Shown: positions 9,669 to 19,239, counted from the stretch's first letter. The stretch is DNA of 64,000 nt from Paenirhizobium selenitireducens ATCC BAA-1503 (GCF_000518785.1 NZ_JAEG01000002.1:310001-374000), one strand, 5' to 3'. A program made the numbers and translations. Notes: a model not told the origin generated them from the sequence alone.

Positions 9669-10037
9669 TTTTCCTACCGTTTTCCAAATTGAACGACTCA
9701 TACCATCCCTTACGGCGGCATGGTTAACAAATGGACGATGAACGCCCCTCGCCGTGTCAAACAGCGGGCTTCAGCCACGACACAATTGCAGCTTTTGCAT
9801 GCATGGCGGGTCCCATATCAATATGGCCAATTCGTGGCTCGGGGCATTGTGTGCGATTCACGAACACGTCATCGCACCGGTCGCGGCGCGTGCCGGATCG
9901 ACTGTAACACCAGTCCATCACGCTTCGGCAGCGTGCACAACGCGAGCGGGCGCCATGGTGGGCAATTCTGCCACCTGGCGCCATCTCGTGCCGCGGTATG
10001 ACTGGAGGAAATACAGCAGAAGCAGGTCTCTCGTGGA
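9669..10037. other. 369-base non-coding region between ldtR and ldtP
   Basis: No credible gene is seen; the open frames here lack ribosome sites and family resemblance. Its sequence is less GC-biased near ldtP (GGTTAACAAATGG, ACACAATTGCAGC). It should contain the ldtP promoter and control sites, including the palindrome at 9813-9826. Confidence 0.6.
9813..9826. promoter_or_regulatory. Palindrome, candidate LdtR operator
   Basis: CCATAT-CA-ATATGG is a perfect 6-2-6 inverted repeat 145 bases upstream of the ldtP ATG. A related CCATATCCAATG lies in the ldtR leader (10605-10616). MarR-type dimers bind such short palindromes. Assignment to LdtR is inference. Confidence 0.3.
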
Positions 10038-10547
10038 TTAGAGACGGTACATGATGCTGTCGTTCCAGAAGCGGTCCAGCCGCTGCAGCAGCTTGTTCAT
10101 CTGGGTGAATTCGTCGGAACCGATGCCGCCGACCTTCTGGATCGAACCAATGTGGCGTTCGTAAAGCTTGGCCACGGTTTCGGCCACTTCCTGACCGGCT
10201 TCCGTCAGGCTGATACGGACCGAGCGGCGGTCGATGCGCGAACGCTGGTGGTTGATGAAGCCCAGATCGACGAGCTTCTTGACGTTGTAGGAGACGTTCG
10301 AGCCGAGATAGTAGCCGCGCGAGCGCAGTTCGCCGGCGGTCAGTTCCGAATTGCCGATGTTGAAGAGGAGAAGAGCCTGGACGGCGTTGACGTCGCTGCG
10401 ACCCTGGCGGTCGAACTCATCCTTGATCACGTCAAGAAGACGGCGATGGAGACGTTCAACGAGGTGCAGGGATTCGAGATAGAGATTCCGGATCGCGTCT
10501 TCCTGGGGATCGAGCGTTGCCGGCTGCGGCTTCATCTTGGTGTTCAT
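10038..10547 (-). CDS. ldtR: MarR-family regulator LdtR
   Basis: 169 residues with a winged-helix domain: helix region QALLLFNIGNSELTAGELRS, recognition helix YLGSNVSYNVKKLVDLGFI and wing RSRIDRRSVRISLTEAG. The pattern, with ARG-YYLGSNVSYN-like core and the long C-terminal helix ending RFWNDSIMYRL, fits LdtR, described in Liberibacter asiaticus and Sinorhizobium as controlling L,D-transpeptidase expression and osmotic tolerance. The ATG at 10547 has GAGG 9 bases upstream; a GTG start five codons earlier is possible. ldtP lies downstream on the same strand across a 369-base gap, so it probably has its own promoter. Confidence 0.88.
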   Translation of the reverse strand: MNTKMKPQPATLDPQEDAIRNLYLESLHLVERLHRRLLDVIKDEFDRQGRSDVNAVQALLLFNIGNSELTAGELRSRGYYLGSNVSYNVKKLVDLGFINHQRSRIDRRSVRISLTEAGQEVAETVAKLYERHIGSIQKVGGIGSDEFTQMNKLLQRLDRFWNDSIMYRL

Positions 10548-10676
10548 GTCGGTCTGCCTCACTGTTTGGGTGGCGGCTGTTGTTTTCTCCCGCCTTAGTG
10601 AGGACCATATCCAATGCGCATAAAATTCTATTTAAAACGCAGGCTTAACAGAGGCTTACCAAAGCCGCTCCTGCGA

Positions 10677-11114
10677 TCAGGGTAAATCAACCCTTATCTC
10701 TTCGCCCTTGTGGCGCATTTCGAGCCAGAGCGCCAAGCGGAACACCAGATAAACGAAGGCGACAAGAGCGTGCATGGCGATCGCAAGCTTGTTGTAGCCG
10801 AAGATGCCCGACCACAACCAGTACATCAGGATCTGCCCCCCTGCCCCCAGCGCCCAGATGACCGGCCCCCAGGACACCGCCATCCACAGCCCGAGCGCGG
10901 CGACGGGGAAGATCACCGCCAGACTGGTGCCCGCCACTTTCCAGGGCAGGTCCAGCAGGTCGAACCGCGCCCGGCCACCCAGCGAATAACCGACCAGCAT
11001 GGCCCAGTATTGAAGCGCGAACCAAAGGCACGCCACCGCGACCATTCGCAGGAAGACCACGAACAGGATTTCGGTGAGGCTGCGTCTGGGTGTGCTGGGA
11101 GAATCAGGTTCCAT
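10677..11114 (-). CDS. DUF6163-type small membrane protein
   Basis: 145 residues from the ATG at 11114, chosen because the further upstream frame (MPKRKTTLGRGG) is basic and divergent; the ribosome site is weak for either. There are four membrane spans: about 14-38, 52-75, 78-100 and 108-130. Motifs are ILFVVFLRMVAVACLWFALQ and GIFGYNKLAIAMHALVAF. The pattern resembles a conserved four-span protein of Rhizobiales (DUF6163), which I recall next to ldtR-type genes. The function is unknown. It is divergent from hemB. Confidence 0.7.
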   Translation of the reverse strand: MEPDSPSTPRRSLTEILFVVFLRMVAVACLWFALQYWAMLVGYSLGGRARFDLLDLPWKVAGTSLAVIFPVAALGLWMAVSWGPVIWALGAGGQILMYWLWSGIFGYNKLAIAMHALVAFVYLVFRLALWLEMRHKGEEIRVDLP

Positions 11115-11246
11115 GGCGCAAGGATACGCCGAAGGCACCTGCCGCCGCCAGCTACCGCCGCGACCAAGCGTCGTCTTCCGCTTTGGCAATCCCTGCCGTA
11201 AGTGCTATCCAGCCGCTACCCACGAGACAAGGACGAGGACTTCGCC

Positions 11247-12260
11247 ATGCAGGACAAGACACATCTGGTCGACGACATCACCGGTCACCGCCGGATGCGC
11301 CGCAACCGCAAGGCCGACTGGACCCGCCGTCTCGTGCTGGAAAACCGCCTGACGGTCGACGATCTCATCTGGCCGATCTTCATCATTCCCGGAGAGGGCA
11401 TCGTCGAGCCGATCGCCGCCATGCCGGGCGTGAACCGCATGACGATCGACAAGGCCGTCGAAGCCGCGAAGGAAGCGGCAGATCTCGGCATCCCGGCGCT
11501 GGCCACCTTTCCCAATGTCGAGATGAACCTGCGCGACGAAACGGGTTCGCAGATCCTCGAAGCCAACAACCTGATCAACCGTGCGACCGCCGCCATCAAG
11601 AAGGCCGTGCCGAACATCGGCGTCATCACCGATGTGGCGCTCGATCCGTTCACCAGCCACGGCCATGACGGCATCCTGCGCGGCAACGAGATCGTCAATG
11701 ACGAGACCGTTGACCAGATCGTCCGCGCCGCCGTGCTGCAGGCCGATGCCGGCTCCGACATCATCGCGCCCTCCGACATGATGGACGGCCGGATCGGCGC
11801 CATCCGTCGCGGCCTCGACGCCGCCGGCCACCAGTCGGTCGGCATCATGTCCTATGCCACCAAGTTCGCCTCCTGCTACTACGGCCCCTATCGCGAGGCG
11901 ATCTCGACCGGGGGGCTGCTGAAGGGCAACAAGAAGAGCTACTACATCGACCCGGCCAACGGCACCGAGGCGATGCGCGACGCGGCCCTCGACGTCGAGG
12001 AAGGTGCCGACATGCTGATGGTCAAGCCCGGCCTGCCCTATCTCGACATCTGCTGGAGGATGAAGGAAGCCTTCGGCCTTCCGGTCTTCGCCTATCAGGT
12101 CTCGGGCGAATATGCGCAGATCAAGGCTGCTGCCGCCAATGGCTGGATCGACGGCGAGCGCGCCATGCTGGAAACCCTGCTCTGCTTCAAGCGCGCCGGC
12201 TGTGACGGCATCCTCACCTATTTTGCGGTGGATGTGGCCAAACATCTGGCGAAATCATGA
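11247..12260 (+). CDS. hemB: Delta-aminolevulinic acid dehydratase (porphobilinogen synthase)
   Basis: Condenses two aminolevulinate molecules to porphobilinogen for heme, siroheme and cobalamin. 337 residues. The two Schiff-base lysines are Lys206 (SYATKFASCYYGPYREA) and Lys260 (MVKPGLPYLD). The metal site ITDVALDPFTSHGHDG replaces the zinc cysteines of the mammalian enzyme with Asp, the magnesium-dependent form usual in rhizobia. The ATG at 11247 has GACGAGGAC upstream; an in-frame ATG at 11202 lacks support. The stop overlaps the next gene by ATGA. Confidence 0.96.
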   Translation: MQDKTHLVDDITGHRRMRRNRKADWTRRLVLENRLTVDDLIWPIFIIPGEGIVEPIAAMPGVNRMTIDKAVEAAKEAADLGIPALATFPNVEMNLRDETGSQILEANNLINRATAAIKKAVPNIGVITDVALDPFTSHGHDGILRGNEIVNDETVDQIVRAAVLQADAGSDIIAPSDMMDGRIGAIRRGLDAAGHQSVGIMSYATKFASCYYGPYREAISTGGLLKGNKKSYYIDPANGTEAMRDAALDVEEGADMLMVKPGLPYLDICWRMKEAFGLPVFAYQVSGEYAQIKAAAANGWIDGERAMLETLLCFKRAGCDGILTYFAVDVAKHLAKS

Positions 12261-12661
12261 AGGGCCCCATGACGCTGTCGCGCTTCGAGGTGGTGGCCAC
12301 CGCCGCGGCTTTGGTCTGCGGCCTGCTCGGCGCGCTTTGGCTCGCAGTTCCGCAGGTGCCGCTTGTCATCTTCCAGATCGACGCCGGCGGCGGCACCCTG
12401 CTGGTCGGGCAAAGGGGCGGCGCACTGTTTGCCGGCCTTGCCGTGGTTTTCGCAGGTTCACGCAGGGCCCCGCCAAGCGCCTCCCGGCACGCGCTGGCGA
12501 AAGGCTTCATGGTGTCATGCGTGCTGCTCGCAGCGCTCGGCATGGTCGGCTTCGCGCGCGGGCAAAGTGGCTACGGGATCTGGTTGGCGATCGTCACGGA
12601 GATCGCTTTCGCGGTCGGTTTCGCCTTGACGCTCAGGGAAGCCGGCGGCGAGCGGACCTGA
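12257..12661 (+). CDS. Small membrane protein coupled to hemB
   Basis: 134 residues with four hydrophobic spans: about 11-33, 47-67, 80-100 and 105-127. The start overlaps the hemB stop as ATGA; a second ATG four codons later (GGGCCCCATG) could also be used. The sequence has VATAAALVCGLLGALWLAVP and ARGQSGYGIWLAIVTEI and no charged catalytic pattern. I recognise no family. The overlap suggests co-translation with hemB but does not establish a role in heme synthesis. Confidence 0.65.
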   Translation: MKGPMTLSRFEVVATAAALVCGLLGALWLAVPQVPLVIFQIDAGGGTLLVGQRGGALFAGLAVVFAGSRRAPPSASRHALAKGFMVSCVLLAALGMVGFARGQSGYGIWLAIVTEIAFAVGFALTLREAGGERT

Positions 12662-12733
12662 GAAGTGCGCGGAAGGGGGCATTGCATTTGCCCGCCCGCC
12701 ACCCATATCAGGAACATCAGGAAAGGATGACCC

Positions 12734-13192
12734 ATGGCCCTCGACCCGAATCCGATCTACGCCGCACCGGACGATTGGCGCGCCTATAGCGGCGTGCTGT
12801 CGCGCCGCGTCTTCGCCTTTCTCATCGACTATCTGATCGTCGCCGCACTCTGGGTGCCGGCTGCCGTGCTGGTCTTCTTCCTCGGCGTGCTGACGCTCGG
12901 CCTCGGCTTCCTGCTCTATCCGATCCTGTTCTTCGTCGTCGCCGGCCTCTATTTCGGCCTGTCGCTCGCCGGGCCTTCGCAGGCGACGCCGGGCATGCGG
13001 GCCGTGGGGATTGCCATGGTACGACTCGACGGGCAGCGCATCGATTTCGTCACCGCGATCGCCCATCTGGCACTGTTCTGGATCCTCAACTCGGTGCTGA
13101 CGCCGCTCATCCTTCTGGCCGGCCTGTTCACCGAACGCTCGCGCCTAGTGCACGATCTGCTGCTCGGTACGGCGACGATCCGAACCGCGTGA
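12734..13192 (+). CDS. RDD-family membrane protein
   Basis: 152 residues with three to four membrane spans (about 27-50, 55-80, 110-132). The RDD signature is visible as Arg in SRRVFAFLIDYLI, Asp in the same helix, and Asp in ERSRLVHDLLLGT. The conserved TPGMRAVGIAM loop sits between helices 2 and 3. RDD proteins are small integral proteins; some are sodium/proton antiporters, but most have no known role. A ribosome site (AGGAAAGG) precedes the ATG. It is followed by a terminator. Confidence 0.8.
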   Translation: MALDPNPIYAAPDDWRAYSGVLSRRVFAFLIDYLIVAALWVPAAVLVFFLGVLTLGLGFLLYPILFFVVAGLYFGLSLAGPSQATPGMRAVGIAMVRLDGQRIDFVTAIAHLALFWILNSVLTPLILLAGLFTERSRLVHDLLLGTATIRTA

Positions 13193-13199
13193 GGAGCCC

Positions 13200-13220
13200 G
13201 CGGCGGGTAATGCCCGCCGC
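13200..13220 (+). terminator. Intrinsic terminator after the RDD gene
   Basis: GCGGCGGG (13200-13207) pairs with CCCGCCGC (13213-13220) around a 5-base loop, followed by TCTT. It lies 8 bases past the stop codon. Confidence 0.65.
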
Positions 13221-13259
13221 TCTTGCCAAGCACGGCGCGTATCGTTTTGTGACGGAGTG

Positions 13260-13289
13260 TTGACGTTTTGCAATCTTGCGCCATGCTAA
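13260..13289 (+). promoter_or_regulatory. Possible promoter of bpt
   Basis: TTGACG (13260-13265) and TGCTAA (13284-13289) are separated by 18 bases, 39 bases before the bpt start. The -10 element is a weak match. Confidence 0.35.
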
Positions 13290-13328
13290 TGGGCGTATTC
13301 ATGGCGAGAGGCTCCTGACCGGCGAACA

Positions 13329-14108
13329 ATGAACACCCAGGCATCTCCTTCCCCGCAGTTCTACCTCACGGCGCCCGCGCCGTGCCCCTACTTGGCGGGC
13401 GAGATGGAGCGCAAGGTCTTCACCCACCTGATCGGACCGCGCGCCACGGAGATGAACGACCTCTTGACGCAGGGCGGGTTCCGCCGCTCGCAGAACATCG
13501 CCTACCGGCCGGCCTGCGAGGGTTGCCGTGCCTGCGTATCGGTCCGCATCCTGGTGGACGAATTCGAGCCGGGCCGCGCCTTCAAGCGGGTGCAGGCGGC
13601 GAACAAGGACGTCGTCTCGACCGTCTTCCCAGCCCAGCCCTCAACCGAACAGTTCTCGCTTTTCCGCACCTATCTCGACGACCGCCACCAGCAAGGTGGC
13701 ATGTCCGACATGTCGGCGCTCGACTATGCCATCATGGTCGAGGACACCCATGTCCAGACGCGCCTCATCGAATACCGGCTCCGCAGCCCGGGCGACGGCC
13801 TCAGCCTGCAGCCCAAGGGCGAGCTGGTCGCCGTGGCGCTCTCCGACCTGATGAGCGATGGCCTGTCGATGGTCTATTCCTTCTTCAATCCGGCGATGGT
13901 CAAGCGCTCGCTCGGCACGATGATGGTGCTGGACCACGTCAAGCGCGCCAAGGCGCTCGGACTGCCGCATGTCTATCTCGGCTACTGGGTCAAGGGCTCG
14001 CACAAGATGGACTACAAGACCCGCTTCCAGCCGCAGGAGCACTTGACCAATCAGGGATGGGAACGATACCAGCCGAACGATGTCGATGACCGTTCGGACC
14101 TAGAATGA
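13329..14108 (+). CDS. bpt: Aspartate/glutamate leucyltransferase
   Basis: Transfers leucine from Leu-tRNA to N-terminal Asp or Glu of proteins, marking them for ClpSAP degradation by the bacterial N-degron pathway. 259 residues, full length. The N-terminal ATE domain has [22 protein letters not shown] (the Cys cluster) and FKR; the C-terminal domain has [22 protein letters not shown] and RFQP. The DMT transporter gene starts inside its stop codon (ATGA), so the two are coupled. Confidence 0.94.
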   Translation: MNTQASPSPQFYLTAPAPCPYLAGEMERKVFTHLIGPRATEMNDLLTQGGFRRSQNIAYRPACEGCRACVSVRILVDEFEPGRAFKRVQAANKDVVSTVFPAQPSTEQFSLFRTYLDDRHQQGGMSDMSALDYAIMVEDTHVQTRLIEYRLRSPGDGLSLQPKGELVAVALSDLMSDGLSMVYSFFNPAMVKRSLGTMMVLDHVKRAKALGLPHVYLGYWVKGSHKMDYKTRFQPQEHLTNQGWERYQPNDVDDRSDLE

Positions 14109-15010
14109 CACCAGACCATCATGCCGTGCGCCGCACCGGCCTTCTCGTCGCCACGGCCGGTGGCCTCTTCCTGTCCTTCGACATTCCCCTTGTGCGGCTG
14201 ACCGAGGGCAGCCTCTGGCCGGTCCTTGCGCTCCGCAGCCTGTCCACACTCGTCGTGGCCCTTCTGGCCATGGCGGTCATCCGCTTCGTCCTCGGGAGGC
14301 GCGAAACGTTCGTGCCGGGACGGGCGGGCCTGCTCGCCGGCTTGTTCTACGGCCTCAGCACCATGGCCTTCGTCGCCGCCGTCTATCACACCACGACGGC
14401 CAATGTGGTCTTCATCGTCGCCTTCTCGCCGATGTTTGCCGCGCTGCTGTCCTGGCTCTTCATGAAGGAGGTGCCCAGCCGGTCGACGCTGGTCACCATG
14501 GGCGCGATGGTCGCGGGCGTCGTGCTGATCGTCGGCGACGGCCTCGCCGCCGGCCATTTTTTCGGCGATCTCCTCGCCCTCACCGCAGCCGTCCTGATCG
14601 CAGCCGGCCTGACCACGGCCCGCGCCTCCGGGCAACCAATGGGTTTCGTGCCGCTGCTCGCCTCGGCCATCCCTGCGGCCATCAGCCTGTTCTTCGCCTG
14701 GCCAGAAGGCTTTGCCATGCAGTCTCCCGGCTGGGCACTGCTCGACGGGCTGGTGATGATGCCGCTCGCCTTCTGGCTTCTGGCGACCGCTCCGCGCTTC
14801 CTGCCGGCCGCCGAAGTCGGCATGTTCTACCTGCTGGAGACGGTTCTTGCGCCCGTCTGGATGTGGATGATCTTCCGCGAGGTGCCGTCGACGGCGACCC
14901 TGCTCGGCGGGACCGTGATCGTCGGCGCATTGCTCGCCCACTCTGTTGCGGGTCTGCACGCCCGCCAGAGCAGAGGCGCCGCCACGCCAGGTCCGGGCGT
15001 CACGCCATGA
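14105..15010 (+). CDS. DMT-superfamily (EamA) transporter
   Basis: 301 residues with ten predicted membrane spans in two EamA repeats (about 10-140 and 155-285), the normal architecture. Typical motifs are [19 protein letters not shown] closing repeat 1 and [18 protein letters not shown] closing repeat 2. These carriers export amino acids, metabolites or drugs; the substrate cannot be read from sequence. The start overlaps the bpt stop (ATGA). Its last 11 bases overlap the convergent nitroreductase gene. Confidence 0.87.
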   Translation: MTPDHHAVRRTGLLVATAGGLFLSFDIPLVRLTEGSLWPVLALRSLSTLVVALLAMAVIRFVLGRRETFVPGRAGLLAGLFYGLSTMAFVAAVYHTTTANVVFIVAFSPMFAALLSWLFMKEVPSRSTLVTMGAMVAGVVLIVGDGLAAGHFFGDLLALTAAVLIAAGLTTARASGQPMGFVPLLASAIPAAISLFFAWPEGFAMQSPGWALLDGLVMMPLAFWLLATAPRFLPAAEVGMFYLLETVLAPVWMWMIFREVPSTATLLGGTVIVGALLAHSVAGLHARQSRGAATPGPGVTP

Positions 15011-16100
15011 GCACCGCGTCCACGGGACGGCGCGGCGAATAGGGCATGGCCGGCGCGTGGCCGAAGCGCAGGACGATATCGGGCCTGCGCCCGCCAAAAC
15101 CCGCCAATGCGGCCATATCATCGCGCAATGCCGGGACTTCTACGGGCTGGTTGACGAAGGCGGTCTTCAAGCCCAGCGCCGTGGCGGTCAGGCAGAAACG
15201 CTGACACGCACGCCCCACGGCAATCCAGCCTGCCGGCCCTTCGTCCCTCGCTGAGAAAACAGCGATACCGGCAGAGCTATCCATGTGACGCGCATATTTG
15301 TCCGCTTCGCTCTTCGGCTTGAACGCCAGGTCGAAGGCGATGGGTCCCAGCCAATCCGGCAAGGGCGGATTGCCGCTTGCCGGCGCATAAAGCCCGTCCC
15401 CGCTTTTCATTGCTGCCGATGGACTGAAACGCAGCCAGTCCTTCAGTTCCCGTATGAAGGCGGGGTCGGCCATCTGGAAATCATTGCCGGCAATGACGAG
15501 GTCGCGCACTTGATCGATGGTCGACCGATCGGTGATGAGCGCGATGTCGACACCTTCGACCGCCGCCCCGTTTGACAGCCGTTCGAGTTGGTCGGCGGAT
15601 ACCGGTTTTCCATCATAAAGACTGCGGGTGGACTGGCGCAGCGGAATGGCTTGAAACAGTTCTGCGACCATCGTGTCTGCCGTTTCGGCCTGCGACGAGA
15701 AGGTGAAGATGGCACCGCCCTCGCCCATGTCCGTCACTTCGCCCGGCCGCCCCGTGGCCCCTGCCGCGATTGCCAGATTCTCAACCGCGCAGCCGAGGCT
15801 CACATACAGGTGATGGTCATCCGGATCGACGACCGGCGTGCGCCGCGAGAGATCGGGCGTCACGGCGATGGCCTGCGCGCTTTGGCGAAACAGCCAGGGC
15901 TGGGTGTTGTGCCCGCTCGCGGCGAGCGTCGCATAGCGGATCAGGTCGCGGGACCCGCTGGATGGGTTCAGGGGTTCCCGCAGATGCACGGCAAAAGCGG
16001 TGTAGCGATCCGCCGCCAGTCTGGTGGACAGCATCACACCGGCCCCGCCAAGGGCCAGAACCGCCGCCCCGCCTGCCAGTGTCCCGCGTCGTGTCAGCAT
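15000..16100 (-). CDS. Acg-type nitroreductase family protein, exported
   Basis: 366 residues. The N-terminus MLTRRGTLAGGAAVLALGGA is a Tat-like signal. The FMN-binding nitroreductase fold shows SGHNTQPW (about 63-70), typical of the Acg subgroup, and a second half with WIAVGRACQRFCLTATALGL and PDIVLRFGHAP. The Acg proteins of mycobacteria bind FMN but lack proven nitroreductase activity, and may sequester or sense flavin. The ATG has AGGAGA upstream. The gene is divergent from the toxin-antitoxin module. Confidence 0.82.
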   Translation of the reverse strand: MLTRRGTLAGGAAVLALGGAGVMLSTRLAADRYTAFAVHLREPLNPSSGSRDLIRYATLAASGHNTQPWLFRQSAQAIAVTPDLSRRTPVVDPDDHHLYVSLGCAVENLAIAAGATGRPGEVTDMGEGGAIFTFSSQAETADTMVAELFQAIPLRQSTRSLYDGKPVSADQLERLSNGAAVEGVDIALITDRSTIDQVRDLVIAGNDFQMADPAFIRELKDWLRFSPSAAMKSGDGLYAPASGNPPLPDWLGPIAFDLAFKPKSEADKYARHMDSSAGIAVFSARDEGPAGWIAVGRACQRFCLTATALGLKTAFVNQPVEVPALRDDMAALAGFGGRRPDIVLRFGHAPAMPYSPRRPVDAVLMA

Positions 16101-16223
16101 TGGCTTTCTCCTGCATTTATGAGTGGCAGCTTAGGCCTGCCGGAGCGCGCCGCCTTGACGACGATCAATCGCAGAGGTCAGCATCCAGGGCCCGGGTCGA
16201 TCTTTACCGGCTCATGACCTCAT

Positions 16224-16231
16224 GTTATAAC
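16224..16231. promoter_or_regulatory. GTTATAAC palindrome before the toxin-antitoxin pair
   Basis: An 8-base perfect palindrome lies 26 bases before the antitoxin ATG and overlaps a plausible -10 element (TTATAA). It is a candidate site for autoregulation by the AbrB-type antitoxin; this is inference. Confidence 0.3.
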
Positions 16232-16257
16232 GCCGTTGCAACACAGGGACCATTTCC

Positions 16258-16479
16258 ATGAACGTCATCATCCGCAAGATCGGCAATTCCGAAGGCATCA
16301 TCATCCCCAAGGAAATCCTCGATCGCCTGGGCTTGAAAGCGGGGGACAAACTGGACGTCGAGGAGACCGATGGCGGCATTCGCTTGACGCCTGAGCCCGC
16401 AGATCTGGCCGAACAGATGGAGGCAGCGCGCGAAGGCATGAAGAAATACCGGATCGCTCTGCGTGAATTGGCCAAATGA
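16258..16479 (+). CDS. AbrB/MazE-type antitoxin
   Basis: 73 residues. The swapped-hairpin DNA-binding domain spans about 1-48: MNVIIRKIGNSEGIIIPKEI then LDRLGLKAGDKLDVEETDGG. The charged C-terminal tail (EQMEAAREGMKKYRIALREL) should form the helix that binds the toxin. As a DNA-binding antitoxin it probably represses its own operon. The stop overlaps the toxin start (ATGA), the usual arrangement for translational coupling. Confidence 0.88.
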   Translation: MNVIIRKIGNSEGIIIPKEILDRLGLKAGDKLDVEETDGGIRLTPEPADLAEQMEAAREGMKKYRIALRELAK

Positions 16480-16865
16480 GCGGACCTGAGTGGCTTTCCC
16501 GTGAAGCCGTGAAAGCCATCCACCGCGAACAACTCGCGGGGCATGGAGGATTGCCCGGCCTCAAGGATGAATACGCGCTCGAAGCCGCTCTTGCGCGGCC
16601 CCTTCACAAGGCAGCCGATGGAGAAAGCGATGTTCTGGCGTTGGCAGCCGCTTATCTCTACGGCATCGTCAGGAACCACCCCTTTTCCGACGGCAACAAG
16701 CGAACCGGTTTCCTGGCGGCTTTCACGTTCCTCTACATCAATGGCTTACTGATCGACGCGGACCAAGCGTCGGTGGTGGCCTTCGTCCTCGCCGTCGCGG
16801 CAGGCGAGATCGATGAGGAAGGCGCGACGCGCTTCCTCAGGGATCACACCGTTCCGCTGTCCTGA
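16476..16865 (+). CDS. doc: Death-on-curing (Doc) family toxin
   Basis: 129 residues. The Fic-fold core motif HPFSDGNKRTG starts at His68. Lys75 replaces the second glycine of the AMP-transferring Fic motif, as in Doc of phage P1, which phosphorylates elongation factor Tu and halts translation. GLKDEYALEAALARP near residue 28 is also typical. Its partner is AbrB-like rather than Phd, a combination found in many proteobacteria. It is convergent with parC, only 11 bases apart. Confidence 0.9.
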   Translation: MSGPEWLSREAVKAIHREQLAGHGGLPGLKDEYALEAALARPLHKAADGESDVLALAAAYLYGIVRNHPFSDGNKRTGFLAAFTFLYINGLLIDADQASVVAFVLAVAAGEIDEEGATRFLRDHTVPLS

Positions 16866-16876
16866 TCCGGTAGAAC

Positions 16877-19153
16877 TCAGCCGGAGAACTTGCCGCTGCG
16901 CGGGAAACCCTTGGGCACCGTCCGTCCGGCGGCTGCGCGGTCACTCAGCCACTCGATCAGTTCGTCCTTGTTCTTGGTGAAGACGCGGGCCGCGCTGTCT
17001 TCCCAGGTCAGGCCGTCGGCCATGGCGAAGCACTTGATGTCGGCAATGCCGCCATCCTTGTAGCGCTGCAAGCGAACGCCCTTGCCGCGGGTCATTTCGG
17101 GAACCTGCTCCAGCGGGAAAACCACCATCTTGCGGTTCTCGCCGACCACGGCGACGTGGTCGCCGGTCACCGGAACGACGAGCTTCGTCTCGTCCGGCAT
17201 GCCGACATTCATCACCTGTTTGCCCTTGCGGGTATTGGCGACGATCTCGTTTTCGGCGACGATGAAGCCATTGCCGGCCGTCGAGGCGATCAGCAGCTTG
17301 CGGCTCGGAACATGGACGAAGGCGGTCAGCACGTCCTGGTCGTTTTCCATGTCGACCATGATGCGCAGGGGCTCGCCATGGCCGCGCCCGCCCGGCAGCT
17401 TGTCGCCGCCCAGCGTATAGACCTTGCCTCCCGTGGTGATGAGCAGGATCTTGTCGGTCGTCTGGGCCGGGAAGGCCACGCGAAGCGCGTCGCCTTCCTT
17501 GAAGGTCAGCGTCGACGTATCGGAAATGTGGCCCTTGAGTGCACGAATCCAGCCCTTTTCGGAGATGACGACGGTGATCGGTTCCTTTTCGATCATCGCC
17601 TGCTGGATCGCCTCGATATCGGCCTCCGGCGCATTGGAGAAGGTGGTCCGGCGGCGGCCGAGTTCGGTCGCCTTGGCGTACTTCTTCTTGACCTCGCCGA
17701 TCTCCCAGGCAACCGTCTGCCACTGCTTGTCGTCGGAGGCGAGCAGCGACTCGATCTCCGCCTTTTCCGCCGACAGGGCCTCATGCTCCTTGCGGATCTC
17801 GAACTCTTCGAGCTTGCGCAAGTTCCTGAGCCGCATGTTGAGGATGGCTTCGGCCTGGTTGTCGGTCAGCGTGAACCGCTCGATCAGCACGGGTTTCGGC
17901 TCGTCCTCCTCGCGGATGATGCGGATCACCTCGTCGAGGTTGAGATAGGCGATGAGCAGGCCGCCAAGGATCTCGAGCCGCCGGTCGATCGCCGCCAGCC
18001 GGAACTTCGAGCGACGGACGAGCACGTCCTTGCGATGCGCCAGCCACTCGGACAGCACTTCGTTGAGGGCCATGACCCTCGGCACCTTGCCCTGGCTCAG
18101 CACGTTCATGTTGAGCGGGATTCGGCTTTCGAGCTCGGTCAGCTTGAACAGCGATTCCATCAGGATGGTCGGATCGACGGTCCGGCTCTTCGGCACCAGC
18201 ACGACGCGAACGTCTTCGGCCGATTCGTCGCGGATATCCTCGAGCAACGGCAGACGGCGGGCGATCAGCAGTTCGGCGATCTTCTCGATCAGGCGCGACT
18301 TCTGCACCTGGAACGGGATCTGCGTGACGACGATCTGGTAGCCGCCGCGACCGAGATCCTCGGTTTCCCACCTGGCACGGACGCGAAAGCCGCCGCGACC
18401 CGTTCGGTAGGTCTCGATCATGCTCTCGCGGCTCTCGACGATGATGCCGCCGGTCGGGAAGTCGGGCCCCTCGATGCCGCCCTTCTGCGGATTGGCCGGA
18501 TCGGCCAGCAGTTCCTCGACGGTCGCGCCCGGATTCTTGATCAGGTAGAGCGCGGCGTCGCAGATCTCATGCGCATTGTGCGGCGGGATCGAGGTCGCCA
18601 TGCCGACCGCGATGCCGGAGGCGCCGTTGGCCAGAAGGTTCGGGAAGGCGCCCGGCAGAACCACCGGCTCGTCGTCTTCCTCGTTATAGGTCGGGCGGAA
18701 ATCGACCGCGTCCTGTTCGATGCCTTCGAGCAGGAGCGCCGCGACATCGGTCATGCGCGCTTCGGTGTAACGATAGGCGGCAGCCGAGTCGCCGTCGATA
18801 TTGCCGAAATTACCCTGCCCGTCGACCACCGGATAGCGCTGCGAAAAATCCTGCGCGAGGCGCACCAACGCGTCGTAGACCGACTGGTCGCCGTGCGGGT
18901 GGAACTTACCGATGACGTCACCGACGATACGGGCGCATTTCTTGAACGCCGAGTTCGGACGGATGCCCATCTCGCTCATGGCGTGGATAATGCGCCGATG
19001 CACCGGCTTCAGCCCGTCGCGCACGTCGGGCAGAGCCCGGTGCATGATCGTCGACAGGGCATAGGCGAGATAACGCTCCTCGAGCGCCGCCTTCAGATCG
19101 ATCGGTTGTATGTGGTCGCCGCCGTCACCGGGCGGAACAAGACTTTTCCCCAT
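16877..19153 (-). CDS. parC: DNA topoisomerase IV subunit A
   Basis: Decatenates daughter chromosomes with ParE. 758 residues. The N-terminal breakage domain has [27 protein letters not shown] and catalytic Tyr129 in [10 protein letters not shown]. The C-terminal beta-pinwheel is shorter than in GyrA and lacks a GyrA-box (QRRGGKG), which supports ParC. The ATG opening [12 protein letters not shown] is preferred over an in-frame TTG three codons upstream. parE is not in this window. Confidence 0.93.
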   Translation of the reverse strand: MGKSLVPPGDGGDHIQPIDLKAALEERYLAYALSTIMHRALPDVRDGLKPVHRRIIHAMSEMGIRPNSAFKKCARIVGDVIGKFHPHGDQSVYDALVRLAQDFSQRYPVVDGQGNFGNIDGDSAAAYRYTEARMTDVAALLLEGIEQDAVDFRPTYNEEDDEPVVLPGAFPNLLANGASGIAVGMATSIPPHNAHEICDAALYLIKNPGATVEELLADPANPQKGGIEGPDFPTGGIIVESRESMIETYRTGRGGFRVRARWETEDLGRGGYQIVVTQIPFQVQKSRLIEKIAELLIARRLPLLEDIRDESAEDVRVVLVPKSRTVDPTILMESLFKLTELESRIPLNMNVLSQGKVPRVMALNEVLSEWLAHRKDVLVRRSKFRLAAIDRRLEILGGLLIAYLNLDEVIRIIREEDEPKPVLIERFTLTDNQAEAILNMRLRNLRKLEEFEIRKEHEALSAEKAEIESLLASDDKQWQTVAWEIGEVKKKYAKATELGRRRTTFSNAPEADIEAIQQAMIEKEPITVVISEKGWIRALKGHISDTSTLTFKEGDALRVAFPAQTTDKILLITTGGKVYTLGGDKLPGGRGHGEPLRIMVDMENDQDVLTAFVHVPSRKLLIASTAGNGFIVAENEIVANTRKGKQVMNVGMPDETKLVVPVTGDHVAVVGENRKMVVFPLEQVPEMTRGKGVRLQRYKDGGIADIKCFAMADGLTWEDSAARVFTKNKDELIEWLSDRAAAGRTVPKGFPRSGKFSG

Positions 19154-19223
19154 GGCCCTCAACTAGACGAGAACACCGCAAACAGCAAGGAATCCCGGCA
19201 TTCCGGCTGTGGATTACCGGGAG

Positions 19224-19239
19224 TGTGACAATCGTCACC
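19224..19239. promoter_or_regulatory. CRP/FNR-like palindrome
   Basis: TGTGA-CAATCG-TCACC contains the perfect repeat GTGAC-AATC-GTCAC, and lies between parC and the exported-protein gene at 19360. It resembles an E. coli CRP half-site pair; whether any regulator of this organism uses it is unknown. Confidence 0.25.
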
